8,656 nt of DNA from Cyclobacteriaceae bacterium (GCA_030589835.1 JAUUZS010000153.1:1-8656); one strand, 5' to 3'; counted from the first letter of the stretch, positions 1 through 7,734 are shown. Program-made: numbers and translations. The notes: generated by a model not told the origin, from the letters alone.

Positions 1-193
1 ACTTTTTTCTATTTTGATTAAAATGGCTAAATATGGATATAAAGTACTATTTTTCTATGAAATTGATTTTCCCCGGACGCCAGTAATTATTAATCCCAAT
101 TATTCATGTGAAGTTAACGATTTTGGGAGCAAGTTCACCTGTCCGGCGAGGCTGGCTTGTATTTCAGTACATTAAAAGTTTCAATAATTATTT

Positions 194-208
194 CCCGAAT
201 TATTCGGG
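194..208. promoter_or_regulatory. Perfect inverted repeat (possible operator) before the LytTR gene
   Basis: CCCGAAT-T-ATTCGGG: two perfect 7-base arms around one central base, ending 14 bases before the ATG at 223. The arms are GC-richer than the surrounding DNA. Its position suits a protein-binding site for autoregulation, or a small mRNA hairpin that limits access to the ribosome-binding site. The function is inferred from position and symmetry alone. If translation began at the TTG at 157, the repeat would lie inside the coding region. Confidence 0.4.
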
Positions 209-222
209 TCAAGAAGTTCATC

Positions 223-1107
223 ATGAAATCTATAATTAAAAACTGGCTTAAAAAACCATTCCCATATATTGAGTCTTTGCGAGATAAACTACTAATATCC
301 TTTATTTCAGGATGCGTGGTATTTTTGTTTTTAGTAATATTCAAACCATTCGGAATTGACACTGTACATGAGAATATCTATTTGTATCTATCAGGCTATG
401 GTGTGATTACGATGGGTGCTTCAGGGTTAAACTTGATTTTTTTGCCCATATTTTTTCCAAAGGTTGTTGATTACGACAAGTGGGCCATAGGAAAAAACAT
501 CATCCTTATTTTATGGGTATTAATGATTATTTCAATCCTTAATTATGCCTATGGTCAGTATTTAGTAAATCAGATTTATGTTGATGCCCTGATCCAAAAT
601 GAGAGAACGGGACTTTTATCGTGGATTTTCATGACCTTTTCTGTAGGCATTTTTCCAGTGTTTTTCATTATATATTTTGCTGAGAGACAGCTTCTCAAGA
701 GAAATTTGCGCCTGGCGGGTGAGATAAATAAAGGAATTCACAAACCGGCTATTGATCATGAAGGGATGCGTATTGAGTTAGAGTCTGGCAAAAACAAGTC
801 ATTCGAAATCAGTACAGCTGAACTAATCTGTATTCAAGCAGAAGGAGGCAACTATGCCACAGTATATTGGCAAGATGAGATGGGTACACAAAAGGAGATG
901 TTACGTATAACCTTACTTAATTTTCTGAAAAAAGTGGATGCTGAAAAGAATATTGTTCGCTGCCATAAATCCTATATAGTAAATCTGGATATGGTCGAAA
1001 CTGTAATAGGTAATGCCCGTTCACTTATGCTTGAAATAAAAGGATTGGACTTTGAAATTCCTGTTTCCAGATCATTCCCCAGGGAAGAATTGGTTAAAAT
1101 AGCTTAG
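223..1107 (+). CDS. Membrane-anchored LytTR-family DNA-binding transcriptional regulator
   Basis: Predicted inner-membrane transcription regulator of 294 residues. Four hydrophobic segments at about residues 23-40, 54-78, 92-110 and 131-152 form an N-terminal membrane domain. A charged linker follows, then a LytTR domain from about residue 184 to the end. LytTR hallmarks are visible: RCHKSYIVNL at 246-255 and PVSRSF at 280-285. No receiver or kinase domain is present, so it is not a classical two-component response regulator; the membrane part may sense a signal or partner directly. I chose the ATG at 223 because the membrane domain begins soon after it and purine-rich AAGAAG lies just upstream. 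An in-frame TTG at 157 would add 22 residues with no family support. The receptor gene downstream on the same strand is a plausible target, but this is inferred from adjacency only. Confidence 0.88.
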   Translation: MKSIIKNWLKKPFPYIESLRDKLLISFISGCVVFLFLVIFKPFGIDTVHENIYLYLSGYGVITMGASGLNLIFLPIFFPKVVDYDKWAIGKNIILILWVLMIISILNYAYGQYLVNQIYVDALIQNERTGLLSWIFMTFSVGIFPVFFIIYFAERQLLKRNLRLAGEINKGIHKPAIDHEGMRIELESGKNKSFEISTAELICIQAEGGNYATVYWQDEMGTQKEMLRITLLNFLKKVDAEKNIVRCHKSYIVNLDMVETVIGNARSLMLEIKGLDFEIPVSRSFPREELVKIA

Positions 1108-1147
1108 GAAGTATTTCTAAGGAAACGAGTTGTTGCAACTTCAATCA

Positions 1148-1303
1148 TTACGCTCCAATTGTTCCCCGATGGTACTCAATTTGCTTTTCTACCAATGTTG
1201 AAAATACATAGTCTCTAATCCCATTCAGCCCAATAGCTGCCTGTTCAATTCATTCCATTCCCAATTGTCACAAACCTTTCCCAATGGCCACTAAAATAAG
1301 CAT
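1148..1303 (-). pseudogene. Possible decayed small reading frame
   Basis: Minus-strand translation from the ATG at 1303 to the TAA at 1148 gives 51 codons, interrupted by TGA at codons 12 and 18. The uninterrupted last part reads like ordinary protein (for example IRDYVFSTLVEKQIEYHRG). A remnant of a small gene is possible. A run of about 33 open codons also arises easily by chance in AT-rich DNA, and I recognise no family. The same stretch contains the clustered CCAAT words, so it may instead be regulatory. Confidence 0.15.
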
Positions 1304-1358
1304 GATATATATATTGATTGTAGAATTGTCCTTGTAATTTCAAACTAACATTAAAGTC

Positions 1359-3710
1359 ATGAACTCAAAAAAAATTCTACTCATTCTATTCATGTTTGGT
1401 TATTCAGCTTATGGGTTCGCTCAAAACCAATCTATCCGTGGCAAAGTAACTGATCTTGATTCAGGTTATCCTATTGTCGGAGTGAATATTGTTCTACTAG
1501 GTTCTGATCCAATAAAAGGAACCACAACAGATGTAGATGGCAATTATTTGATTTCTGATGTCCCGGTAGGACGGGTGGGGCTGAAATATACATTCATAGG
1601 CTATAAAGAAATTCGTTTAGCTGACCAATTGCTCGAACGCGGAAAAGAACTATTCCTAAACATTACGCTGGAAGAAGAAGTAGCCGCTATGAGCGAAATC
1701 GTTATCATCGCCAAACGGGATCCTACACTATTAAATAATGACGCTGCCGTAGTGGCAACAAGGGCATTCGATGTGCAGGAAAGCAGGCGTTATGCAGGTA
1801 GCCGAAATGATATTGCCAGAATGGCCTCCAACTATGCCGGAGTGGCCAATGCCGATGACTCCAGAAATGATATTATCATTCGGGGCAATTCACCTTCCAG
1901 CCTGCTGTGGCGTCTTGAAGGCATTGATATCCCGAGCCCAAATCACTTTAATGCTTTTGGCACTACCGGAGGGCCGGTGGGTATCCTGAACAACAACAAC
2001 CTGTCAAACTCAGATTTCTTCACTTCAGCATTTCCGGCTGATTATGGCAATTCTGTATCCGGCGTTTTTGATTTGCAGCTTAGAAAAGGCAATGGCTTCA
2101 AAGGGGAATATATGGGACAAATTGGTTTTAATGGTTTTGAACTTGGTGCCGAAGGGCCACTTTCTAAGCTTACCCATGCATCATATATGGTCAACTACAG
2201 GTTTTCCACACTAGGGGTATTTAAGGCAATGGGAATTGAGTTTGGTACCGGTACTGCTGTGCCAGAATACCAGGATATCACCTTTTCCATTGATCTCCCA
2301 AGCCAAAAGATTGGCAGTTTTAAGCTTTTCGGCATGGGAGGCAGTAGCGATATTCATTTCGAATCTTCCTCTGAAAACGATGATCAGGGCTCGCTTTACA
2401 CCACGGCTGACTTAAAGAACAAGGCAGGAATTGGTGTTGTTGGCTTAAGGCATCAGTACTTTTTCAACTCAAAAACAAACATCTCCACGACCATAGCGGC
2501 AAGCCAGCAATATACCAGGGTAATTATCGATTCAGTTCATAATAACCCGCCCAATATTCAACAGGATGATATCAGGACCAACCAGTTGGTCAATAAGTAT
2601 TCTATACATACAAGCCTGAATTCAAAGCTTTCTGCCCAGCACAAAATTACCATAGGCGCTATGCTCGATAATATTCACGGAAATTTTCAAGACAGTATTT
2701 TGACCGATCCCGGCGACTGGTTTAAGTTTTCTGATGTGAACAATGCTACCTGGCTTACCCAGGTTTATGGACTGTATCAATGGAAAATAAATGCTCAGCT
2801 TAAATTCGTATCAGGCTTGCACTATACCAATTTGGCATTGAATAGCAGCCAGGCTTTCGAGCCAAGACTCGGAGTATCGATTATTACGAATGATCATGCG
2901 ACCATTAGTGCTGGCTATGGATTGCATAGTCAGATGCAACCGATGAACGTATACAGCTTTAAATTTCGGAGGGCGCCAACTGAAACCAATAAAGACCTCA
3001 ATTTTACGAGGAGCCATCATTTCACCGCCGAGTACAATAAAAATGTAACACAAAATCTTTTACTAAAGGTTGCAACGTATTATCAGCATATTTTTGATGC
3101 GCCTGTATCCTTTCAATCGAGTTCTTTTTCATTACTGAATTATGGTACCAGCTATGGAAATGTGATCGAGCCAAATTTGAAAAATAATGGCCTGGGTAAA
3201 AATTATGGTATTGAGTTAACCCTCGAGAAATATTTTTCAAAATCATATTACTTCCTGTTCACCACTTCCCTCTTCCAATCCAGGTATCAGGGCAGTGATA
3301 AGGTCTGGCGCAATACCGCATTTAACAATAAGTATATCGCTAACATCCTGGGAGGAAAGGAATTTAAAATTGGCAAGGCAGGTGTCTTGGCGGCAGATAT
3401 TAAGCTGACCTCATCAGGAGGCCGATACACAACCCCCATTGATCTAGATGCATCAAGGCAGGCCGGCGAAGCCGTTTATCTGGATGAGCAGGCGTATTCT
3501 CAACGCTTTGATCATTACTTCCGTACTGATCTTAAAATAGGCTATCGCCTGGTCATGAAGCGGATCTCTCAGGAAGGGCTGATTGATGTCCAAAACGTTT
3601 TCAACAACAAGAATATCTATGATGAATACTACAATCCTCAAACAGAAAATATCGACACACAATACCAATTGGGATTGCTGATTATTCCCCAGTACAGGAT
3701 TTTGTTTTAG
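1359..3710 (+). CDS. TonB-dependent outer-membrane receptor with N-terminal carboxypeptidase-regulatory-like domain
   Basis: Outer-membrane active-transport receptor of 783 residues, powered by TonB-ExbBD. A signal peptide covers about residues 1-21 (KK, hydrophobic core, cleavage near GFA-Q). Residues 25-105 form a carboxypeptidase-regulatory-like beta-sandwich (RGKVTD, then a TDVDGNY turn). A plug domain at about 120-240 contains IIIRGNSP and LEGIDIP. The rest is a beta-barrel rich in alternating aromatic residues, ending in a terminal Phe (YRILF). There is no STN domain and no adjacent SusD-like gene, so it is not a standard SusC glycan importer. The substrate cannot be told; siderophore, vitamin, peptide or metal are all possible. 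It follows the LytTR gene on the same strand, but the 251-base gap suggests its own promoter. No clear terminator follows it. Confidence 0.93.
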   Translation: MNSKKILLILFMFGYSAYGFAQNQSIRGKVTDLDSGYPIVGVNIVLLGSDPIKGTTTDVDGNYLISDVPVGRVGLKYTFIGYKEIRLADQLLERGKELFLNITLEEEVAAMSEIVIIAKRDPTLLNNDAAVVATRAFDVQESRRYAGSRNDIARMASNYAGVANADDSRNDIIIRGNSPSSLLWRLEGIDIPSPNHFNAFGTTGGPVGILNNNNLSNSDFFTSAFPADYGNSVSGVFDLQLRKGNGFKGEYMGQIGFNGFELGAEGPLSKLTHASYMVNYRFSTLGVFKAMGIEFGTGTAVPEYQDITFSIDLPSQKIGSFKLFGMGGSSDIHFESSSENDDQGSLYTTADLKNKAGIGVVGLRHQYFFNSKTNISTTIAASQQYTRVIIDSVHNNPPNIQQDDIRTNQLVNKYSIHTSLNSKLSAQHKITIGAMLDNIHGNFQDSILTDPGDWFKFSDVNNATWLTQVYGLYQWKINAQLKFVSGLHYTNLALNSSQAFEPRLGVSIITNDHATISAGYGLHSQMQPMNVYSFKFRRAPTETNKDLNFTRSHHFTAEYNKNVTQNLLLKVATYYQHIFDAPVSFQSSSFSLLNYGTSYGNVIEPNLKNNGLGKNYGIELTLEKYFSKSYYFLFTTSLFQSRYQGSDKVWRNTAFNNKYIANILGGKEFKIGKAGVLAADIKLTSSGGRYTTPIDLDASRQAGEAVYLDEQAYSQRFDHYFRTDLKIGYRLVMKRISQEGLIDVQNVFNNKNIYDEYYNPQTENIDTQYQLGLLIIPQYRILF

Positions 3711-3844
3711 TATTTTATTACTAAATTGAAAAGGTAGGGGGAATAATATTTGTGAATAGTGTCGGCTTTTTGCTACTCACCTGCGGCCCACAAACCGATA
3801 TAAATTCACAATTAATATAAAATTGAATATTCTTCAACAGGGAG

Positions 3845-4360
3845 TTAACGTTTTCCCCTGAAAAAATTCAATACCCGCTTAATAATCAGCTTTTTCTGAT
3901 AAGCGATGAATGCCAGGCTGGCACTACGTAAAAGCGGATCGCCAATAAACCAACTCTTTAATAAAAATGCCGCACCGATATAAGGCACTACGGCCAAAAA
4001 ATTATCTCTAATGGAAATTACCTTACCCAATCTTTTGCGAATAAATATAAATTTAAAAACCGCATTAACGATCGTAAAAGCCACTGGAAAAAGCAATGGA
4101 TAATAGTAGGCGCCAGGCAGCGCAATGGTATAGATGATGATAAAAGGCAATATTACGGCATCGACCCAACCGGCAATCATACTCCAGCTTGCCAACATGG
4201 TACTGACATAGAGCACCCTTGATAATTGTTTGTTGAGTATCGTTCCCTGAAGATGGAGTATTTCTTGCGTAGTAAAGGCTCCACTGCTTTCTACAAAAGA
4301 ACAAAAGCTGTCAATACTACATTTGCACTTTTCATCATAGCTTAGCTCAGCGCTTTCCAT
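3845..4360 (-). CDS. Small hypothetical membrane protein, function unknown
   Basis: A 171-residue protein I cannot assign to a named family. The first 50 or so residues are polar and hold three cysteines near the start (CKC at 12-14 and Cys20). Three hydrophobic segments follow at about 58-80, 84-105 and 122-142, the first two separated by ALPGAYYYP. The tail is strongly basic (KKLIIKRV, then FFRGKR). The ATG at 4360 is preceded by AGAAG at close spacing, and a promoter-like TATTTTTG lies about 30 bases upstream, so it is probably transcribed by itself. It is convergent with the TonB receptor gene and lies downstream of the exporter operon, separated by 248 bases. The CKC group could bind metal or be a redox site, but this is speculation. 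Confidence 0.75.
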   Translation of the reverse strand: MESAELSYDEKCKCSIDSFCSFVESSGAFTTQEILHLQGTILNKQLSRVLYVSTMLASWSMIAGWVDAVILPFIIIYTIALPGAYYYPLLFPVAFTIVNAVFKFIFIRKRLGKVISIRDNFLAVVPYIGAAFLLKSWFIGDPLLRSASLAFIAYQKKLIIKRVLNFFRGKR

Positions 4361-4391
4361 ACTTCTTGTTATTTATATCGTTAGAATCCGG

Positions 4392-4399
4392 CAAAAATA
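4392..4399 (-). promoter_or_regulatory. Candidate Bacteroidota -7 promoter element
   Basis: On the minus strand this reads TATTTTTG, an exact match to the Bacteroidota sigma-ABfr -7 consensus TAnnTTTG. It would start transcription about 25 bases before the ATG at 4360. No good TTG-type -33 element is seen at the usual spacing of about 19-21 bases, which lowers confidence. Confidence 0.35.
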
Positions 4400-4608
4400 G
4401 CATGTTGGGAAGAATAATTGCATAATAATTTTTTGGCTGAAAGAACGAATATGAGCATAGCCCTTTCTGTTCCGGCAGTCACGAGATGGAAAATAATGTG
4501 TACATATATTATCCCAATTTTCCATTTTCCAGTTTTATCAGTAAAATTAATTATTTGTTTAATGATTAATTTGCCAGGAAAGCATAAAATAACAGTGTTG
4601 TTCCAAAA

Positions 4609-5721
4609 TTAGCTGCTTTTGTGGTAACTTATAATCGCCCATCCATTGAAAAAAATCGCAAAAATGCTCAATGCAATAAATTGTGGTAGTAATTCGCTGA
4701 AGCTACTTCCTTTCAAAAATATCATACGCAACACCTCAATAAGGTATTTTAGCGGGCTGAAATTACTAAGCATTTGAGCCCAGGCCGGCATATTATCGAC
4801 GGGCGTGTAGAGACCACTCATAAATATGAATGTCAATATAAAGAAAAACATCATAAACATGGCCTGTTGTACCGTGATGGCATAGTTGGATATCACCAAT
4901 CCAAAACCGGAAATTGTAAGAATAAATATCGATACAAAAAGGTATAGTGTCCCGAGAGAACCTGCTATAGTCAGATCCCAAACAAAATAGGCTACCGCAA
5001 TGCAAATGGTCAAGGCAATATATCCAATAATCCAATAGGGGATGAGCTTGGCAAGGATAAACGTAAACTTTTTGACAGGTGTCACATTCATTTGCTCAAT
5101 GGTGCCATTTTCCTTTTCGCTCACAATATTCAGGGCGGGTAAAAAGCCACAAATCATCGCCATCACCATCACCATCAGGGCAGGAACCATGTACATTTCG
5201 TATAAAAGACCTGGATTGTATCGGTACAGTGGAATGATCTCTAGAAAAGGGGCGGCAAACCTGCTCACATTTTTGCTTAGGTCTGCCCGGATATTCGCAT
5301 TGAAATTCATTACTATATTTACCAGGTAGGCCGTTCCCAGCCCTCCTTTATTTCCATTTACCGCATTGGCAGAAATCATCAGGTCTGCATTCATTTCCCT
5401 GACAAGCGTTCGTTCAAAATTGGCAGGGATCTCCAATATCACATCCGATTCATTCGATTCTATCTGAACCAGTGCATCCTTATATGTTTCTGAAACATCC
5501 GTAATTTTGAAATAACCCGACGATTTTACCTTCTGAATGAGGCTTCTGGAATAGGAGCTTTTATCGTGATCGATGACACTTAGTTTAACATTCCTCACCT
5601 CAAAATTTGCAACTAAAGGAAATATCAACAATACCATCAAAGGGAACATGATCACCAAACGAGGTAAGAAGGGATTCCTCTTGAATTGCTTAAATTCTTT
5701 TTCTAATAAATACTTTAACAT
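4609..5721 (-). CDS. ABC-2 type exporter permease, YbhR-like
   Basis: Inner-membrane permease of 370 residues and last gene of the exporter operon. One N-terminal helix (about 20-36) follows the cytoplasmic ELLxKEF-type start (LLEKEFKQFKRNP). Then comes a large extracytoplasmic domain (about 38-175) and five further helices near 178-197, 223-245, 255-280, 288-308 and 340-360. The motif SEKENGTIEQMNVTP after the second helix is the typical ABC-2 cytoplasmic coupling segment, and YTPVDNMPAWAQ before the last helices is typical of the family. FPLVANFEVRN near the first helix resembles E. coli YbhR as I remember it. The start lies 6 bases after the stop of the other permease, which indicates co-transcription. 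It probably pairs with that permease as a heterodimer. The substrate is not determinable; relatives are linked to drug or cation export. Confidence 0.9.
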   Translation of the reverse strand: MLKYLLEKEFKQFKRNPFLPRLVIMFPLMVLLIFPLVANFEVRNVKLSVIDHDKSSYSRSLIQKVKSSGYFKITDVSETYKDALVQIESNESDVILEIPANFERTLVREMNADLMISANAVNGNKGGLGTAYLVNIVMNFNANIRADLSKNVSRFAAPFLEIIPLYRYNPGLLYEMYMVPALMVMVMAMICGFLPALNIVSEKENGTIEQMNVTPVKKFTFILAKLIPYWIIGYIALTICIAVAYFVWDLTIAGSLGTLYLFVSIFILTISGFGLVISNYAITVQQAMFMMFFFILTFIFMSGLYTPVDNMPAWAQMLSNFSPLKYLIEVLRMIFLKGSSFSELLPQFIALSIFAIFFNGWAIISYHKSS

Positions 5722-5727
5722 ATCTAT

Positions 5728-6834
5728 TTATTCTAATCTGATTTTGAATTTCTTTAAACTGGCGGTGATAAGTACCACAGCCATCAACGAAAGTACTCCG
5801 ATCTCCTTTAGGACATCAGTAATGCCCAATCCTTTGATCATGATGTCCCGGATAGCTTCAATATACCATTTGGCCGGGATGATCTGAGCAAATCCTTGCA
5901 GCACGACAGGCATATTCTCAATCGGGAACATTAATCCGGACAGCATAACTACCGGCATCATCAATCCCATGGCTGATATCAGTAAAGCCACCAGTTGTTT
6001 GTCAGTGACCGAAGATATTAGCAGCCCCAGGGCAAGCGCTACAAAAATGAATATGATGGAAACAAAATACAGGGAAAACAAACTGCCAACTACAGGAACC
6101 TTCAGAAGAAAGACAGCAATCAGTAACACATTGGTGAAATTGATTAGCGAGATTATGAAATATGGTACTACCTTAGAAAGCACAATTAATAATGGAGGCA
6201 TTGGCGAAACCAGAATTACTTCCATGGTTCCCAATTCCTTTTCCCTAGCGATAGATACAGAAGTCATCAAAGCACAAACCAGCATGAGCACCATGCCCAT
6301 TACTCCGGGCACAATATTATACGCCCCCTCCATGGTTGGATTATAGAGTAGTTTTACTTCTGTGTTAATCTGAAAAGGGATGCTTTCAATTCCCAACAAC
6401 TCCTGCTGGTACATCATAATGATTCTGGAAGCATATGTGGTGAGGGTAGATGCAGTATTCGGATCCGTGCCATCTGCAATGAGTAGCACCTGGGCCTCTC
6501 CGGTATGCATTAAGTTTTCATAAAATCGCTCACCGAACACTACAAGCATTCCCACTTGTCCTTCCTTAAATATGGTCTCTATTTGATCCGGTCGTTCGAG
6601 GTACTCTTCAAGAGTGAAATATTCACTCGTTTCCAGTTTAGTGATAATATTTTGAGTCGCTACATCTTTAGATGGATCGTATATGGCGATCTTGCTATTT
6701 GAAATTTCCGTTGTGATGCCAAAACCAAATAGAATAATCATCACAATAGGAAATGCCAAGAGCATGATCATTGTCCATCGGTCACGCCAGATATGATAAA
6801 ATTCCTTTCGGGTAAATGTTAAAAATTGTCTCAT
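5728..6834 (-). CDS. ABC-2 type exporter permease, YbhS-like
   Basis: Inner-membrane permease of 368 residues. The N-terminus MRQFLTFTRKEFYHIWRD leads into helix 1 (about 21-38). A large extracytoplasmic domain with DGTDPNTAST follows, close to the DGSEPNTAN of E. coli YbhS as I recall it. Five C-terminal helices follow, with the coupling segment AREKELGTMEVILVSP and the family motif MLSGLMFPIENMP. The ATG at 6834 was preferred over an in-frame TTG at 6840. The ATG begins 2 bases after the ATPase B stop codon and gives the usual family start, while the TTG would add only two residues and overlap that stop. The tight coupling supports one transporter complex: two ATPases and two different permeases. 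Export of a small hydrophobic compound, drug or cation is the likely role, by family only. Confidence 0.9.
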   Translation of the reverse strand: MRQFLTFTRKEFYHIWRDRWTMIMLLAFPIVMIILFGFGITTEISNSKIAIYDPSKDVATQNIITKLETSEYFTLEEYLERPDQIETIFKEGQVGMLVVFGERFYENLMHTGEAQVLLIADGTDPNTASTLTTYASRIIMMYQQELLGIESIPFQINTEVKLLYNPTMEGAYNIVPGVMGMVLMLVCALMTSVSIAREKELGTMEVILVSPMPPLLIVLSKVVPYFIISLINFTNVLLIAVFLLKVPVVGSLFSLYFVSIIFIFVALALGLLISSVTDKQLVALLISAMGLMMPVVMLSGLMFPIENMPVVLQGFAQIIPAKWYIEAIRDIMIKGLGITDVLKEIGVLSLMAVVLITASLKKFKIRLE

Positions 6835-6836
6835 AC

Positions 6837-7574
6837 TCAATTATTTCCTCTTGTTGCCTTTCGGGCTAAGCGGTGAAAAATCTGGTCCATATTTTCTGCT
6901 TTGAATTCCAAGCGCAAATTTTTGGGGCTGTCCAGCGCTTCAATTCTCCCATCCACCATGATAGAAACGCGGTTGCAATATTCGGCTTCATCCATATAGT
7001 GTGTCGTGACAAAAACCGTGATGCCCCGATCAGAAGCATCGTAAATCAGTTCCCAGAACTGTCGCCGGGCTACAGGGTCTACCCCTCCGGTTGGCTCATC
7101 AAGGAACACAATTTTGGGTTCATGAAAAATGGCCGCAGAAAAAGCCAGCTTTTGTTTCCATCCCAATGGTAAGGCTTTCACCATCGTATTTTTCTCATCC
7201 TCAATTCCAAGCTGCTTTAACGCAGCATCGATTTTTGGACCAATTTCTTTTCTAGGCACACCGTATATTCCTCCATATAATCTTAGGTTCTCCCATACTT
7301 TCAGATCATCATACAAGGCGAATTTCTGACTCATGTAGCCTATGTTCGCCTTCACCTGTTCCGATTGCTTTTCGATGTCGAAACCGGCAACCCTTCCCTT
7401 TCCTAGTGTTGGTTTGCTCAAGCCACACAACATACGCATAGCCGTCGTTTTTCCTGCGCCATTCGCGCCAAGGAATCCGAATATCTCTCCCTGTTCCACT
7501 TCAAAGGTGATATCATCAACAGCTACAAACCGGCCGAATTTCTTAGTTAACTGTTCTGCTTCTATAACTTTCAT
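6837..7574 (-). CDS. ABC transporter ATPase B (equivalent to the YbhF C-terminal half)
   Basis: Cytoplasmic nucleotide-binding subunit of 245 residues. Seen in order: aromatic A-loop Phe13, Walker A GANGAGKTT (36-44), Q-loop Gln83 in GYMSQKF, signature LPLGWKQ (135-141), Walker B IVFLDE ending in catalytic Glu160, D-loop GGVDP (163-167), and switch His192 in TTHYMDEA. All nucleotide-contacting residues of its own half-site are intact, but the signature is LPLGW instead of LSGG. The C-terminal half of E. coli YbhF, as I remember it, also carries LPLG and an intact TTH. It lacks the long C-terminal extension of DrrA-type ATPases. It is spaced 157 bases from ATPase A by a large palindrome, and its stop lies 2 bases before the YbhS-like permease. 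It probably heterodimerises with ATPase A to drive the two permeases. Confidence 0.93.
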   Translation of the reverse strand: MKVIEAEQLTKKFGRFVAVDDITFEVEQGEIFGFLGANGAGKTTAMRMLCGLSKPTLGKGRVAGFDIEKQSEQVKANIGYMSQKFALYDDLKVWENLRLYGGIYGVPRKEIGPKIDAALKQLGIEDEKNTMVKALPLGWKQKLAFSAAIFHEPKIVFLDEPTGGVDPVARRQFWELIYDASDRGITVFVTTHYMDEAEYCNRVSIMVDGRIEALDSPKNLRLEFKAENMDQIFHRLARKATRGNN

Positions 7575-7600
7575 ATACTTTTAATTAGAGCCTGTCAATA

Positions 7601-7734
7601 AACTTGGTGTCTGATTCAAAAAGTTCGCTATCAAGGCTTGTGTAGCTCGAAAAATGTGAGTTTACATTTCGTAAATGACCATTTTGAGAGCAAACGTAAC
7701 GCAGATAGCGGACTTTATGGATAGACACAAATTA
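7601..7734. repeat. Large imperfect palindrome filling the gap between the two ATPase genes (MITE-like or intercistronic hairpin)
   Basis: Several nested arms share one centre at about 7668. Arms 7621-7632 and 7704-7715 match at 11 of 12 positions. Arms 7645-7656 and 7680-7691 match at 10 of 12. The core 7661-7665 and 7671-7675 matches 5 of 5. Outer ends TTGGTGTCT (7604-7612) and AGACACAA (7723-7730) match with one gap. Over 7621-7656 against 7680-7715, 24 of 36 positions pair without gaps. No open reading frame lies inside. One edge touches the stop codon of ATPase A. The nested symmetry suits a miniature inverted-repeat element or a decayed insertion-sequence remnant. An mRNA hairpin that tunes expression of downstream genes is the alternative. 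I could not identify a clear target-site duplication. Confidence 0.6.

Noticed and set aside
71..148. GC-rich inverted pair CCGGAC / GTCCGG in the leader of the LytTR gene
   Set aside because: The arms are short and more than 60 bases apart; no concentric pairing supports a structured RNA.
1314..1342. TTG, 18-base gap and TAATTTCA as a promoter for the TonB receptor
   Set aside because: The -7 element has two mismatches to TAnnTTTG and the implied leader is very short; not strong enough to annotate.
3750..3811. TTGTGAAT / ATTCACAA inverted repeat between the convergent genes
   Set aside because: The 8-base arms are 46 bases apart and lack terminator features, so chance is the simpler explanation.
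4544..4572. AT-only hairpin (8-base arms, 13-base loop) downstream of the exporter operon
   Set aside because: The stem has no G or C and no following T run on the minus strand, so it is unlikely to terminate transcription.
4418..4612. 64-codon plus-strand open frame starting with TTG
   Set aside because: It has no ribosome-binding site, no recognisable family and an odd composition; it runs into the end of the convergent permease gene and overlaps the upstream region of the 3845-4360 gene.
5160..5177. Plus-strand CATCAC repeats resembling a polyhistidine tag
   Set aside because: They lie inside the YbhR-like permease and encode alternating Met/Val of a membrane helix on the minus strand; no vector sequence is nearby.
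6835..6840. TTG at 6840 as start of the YbhS-like permease
   Set aside because: The ATG at 6834 gives the usual family N-terminus directly after the upstream stop; the TTG adds only Met-Ser.
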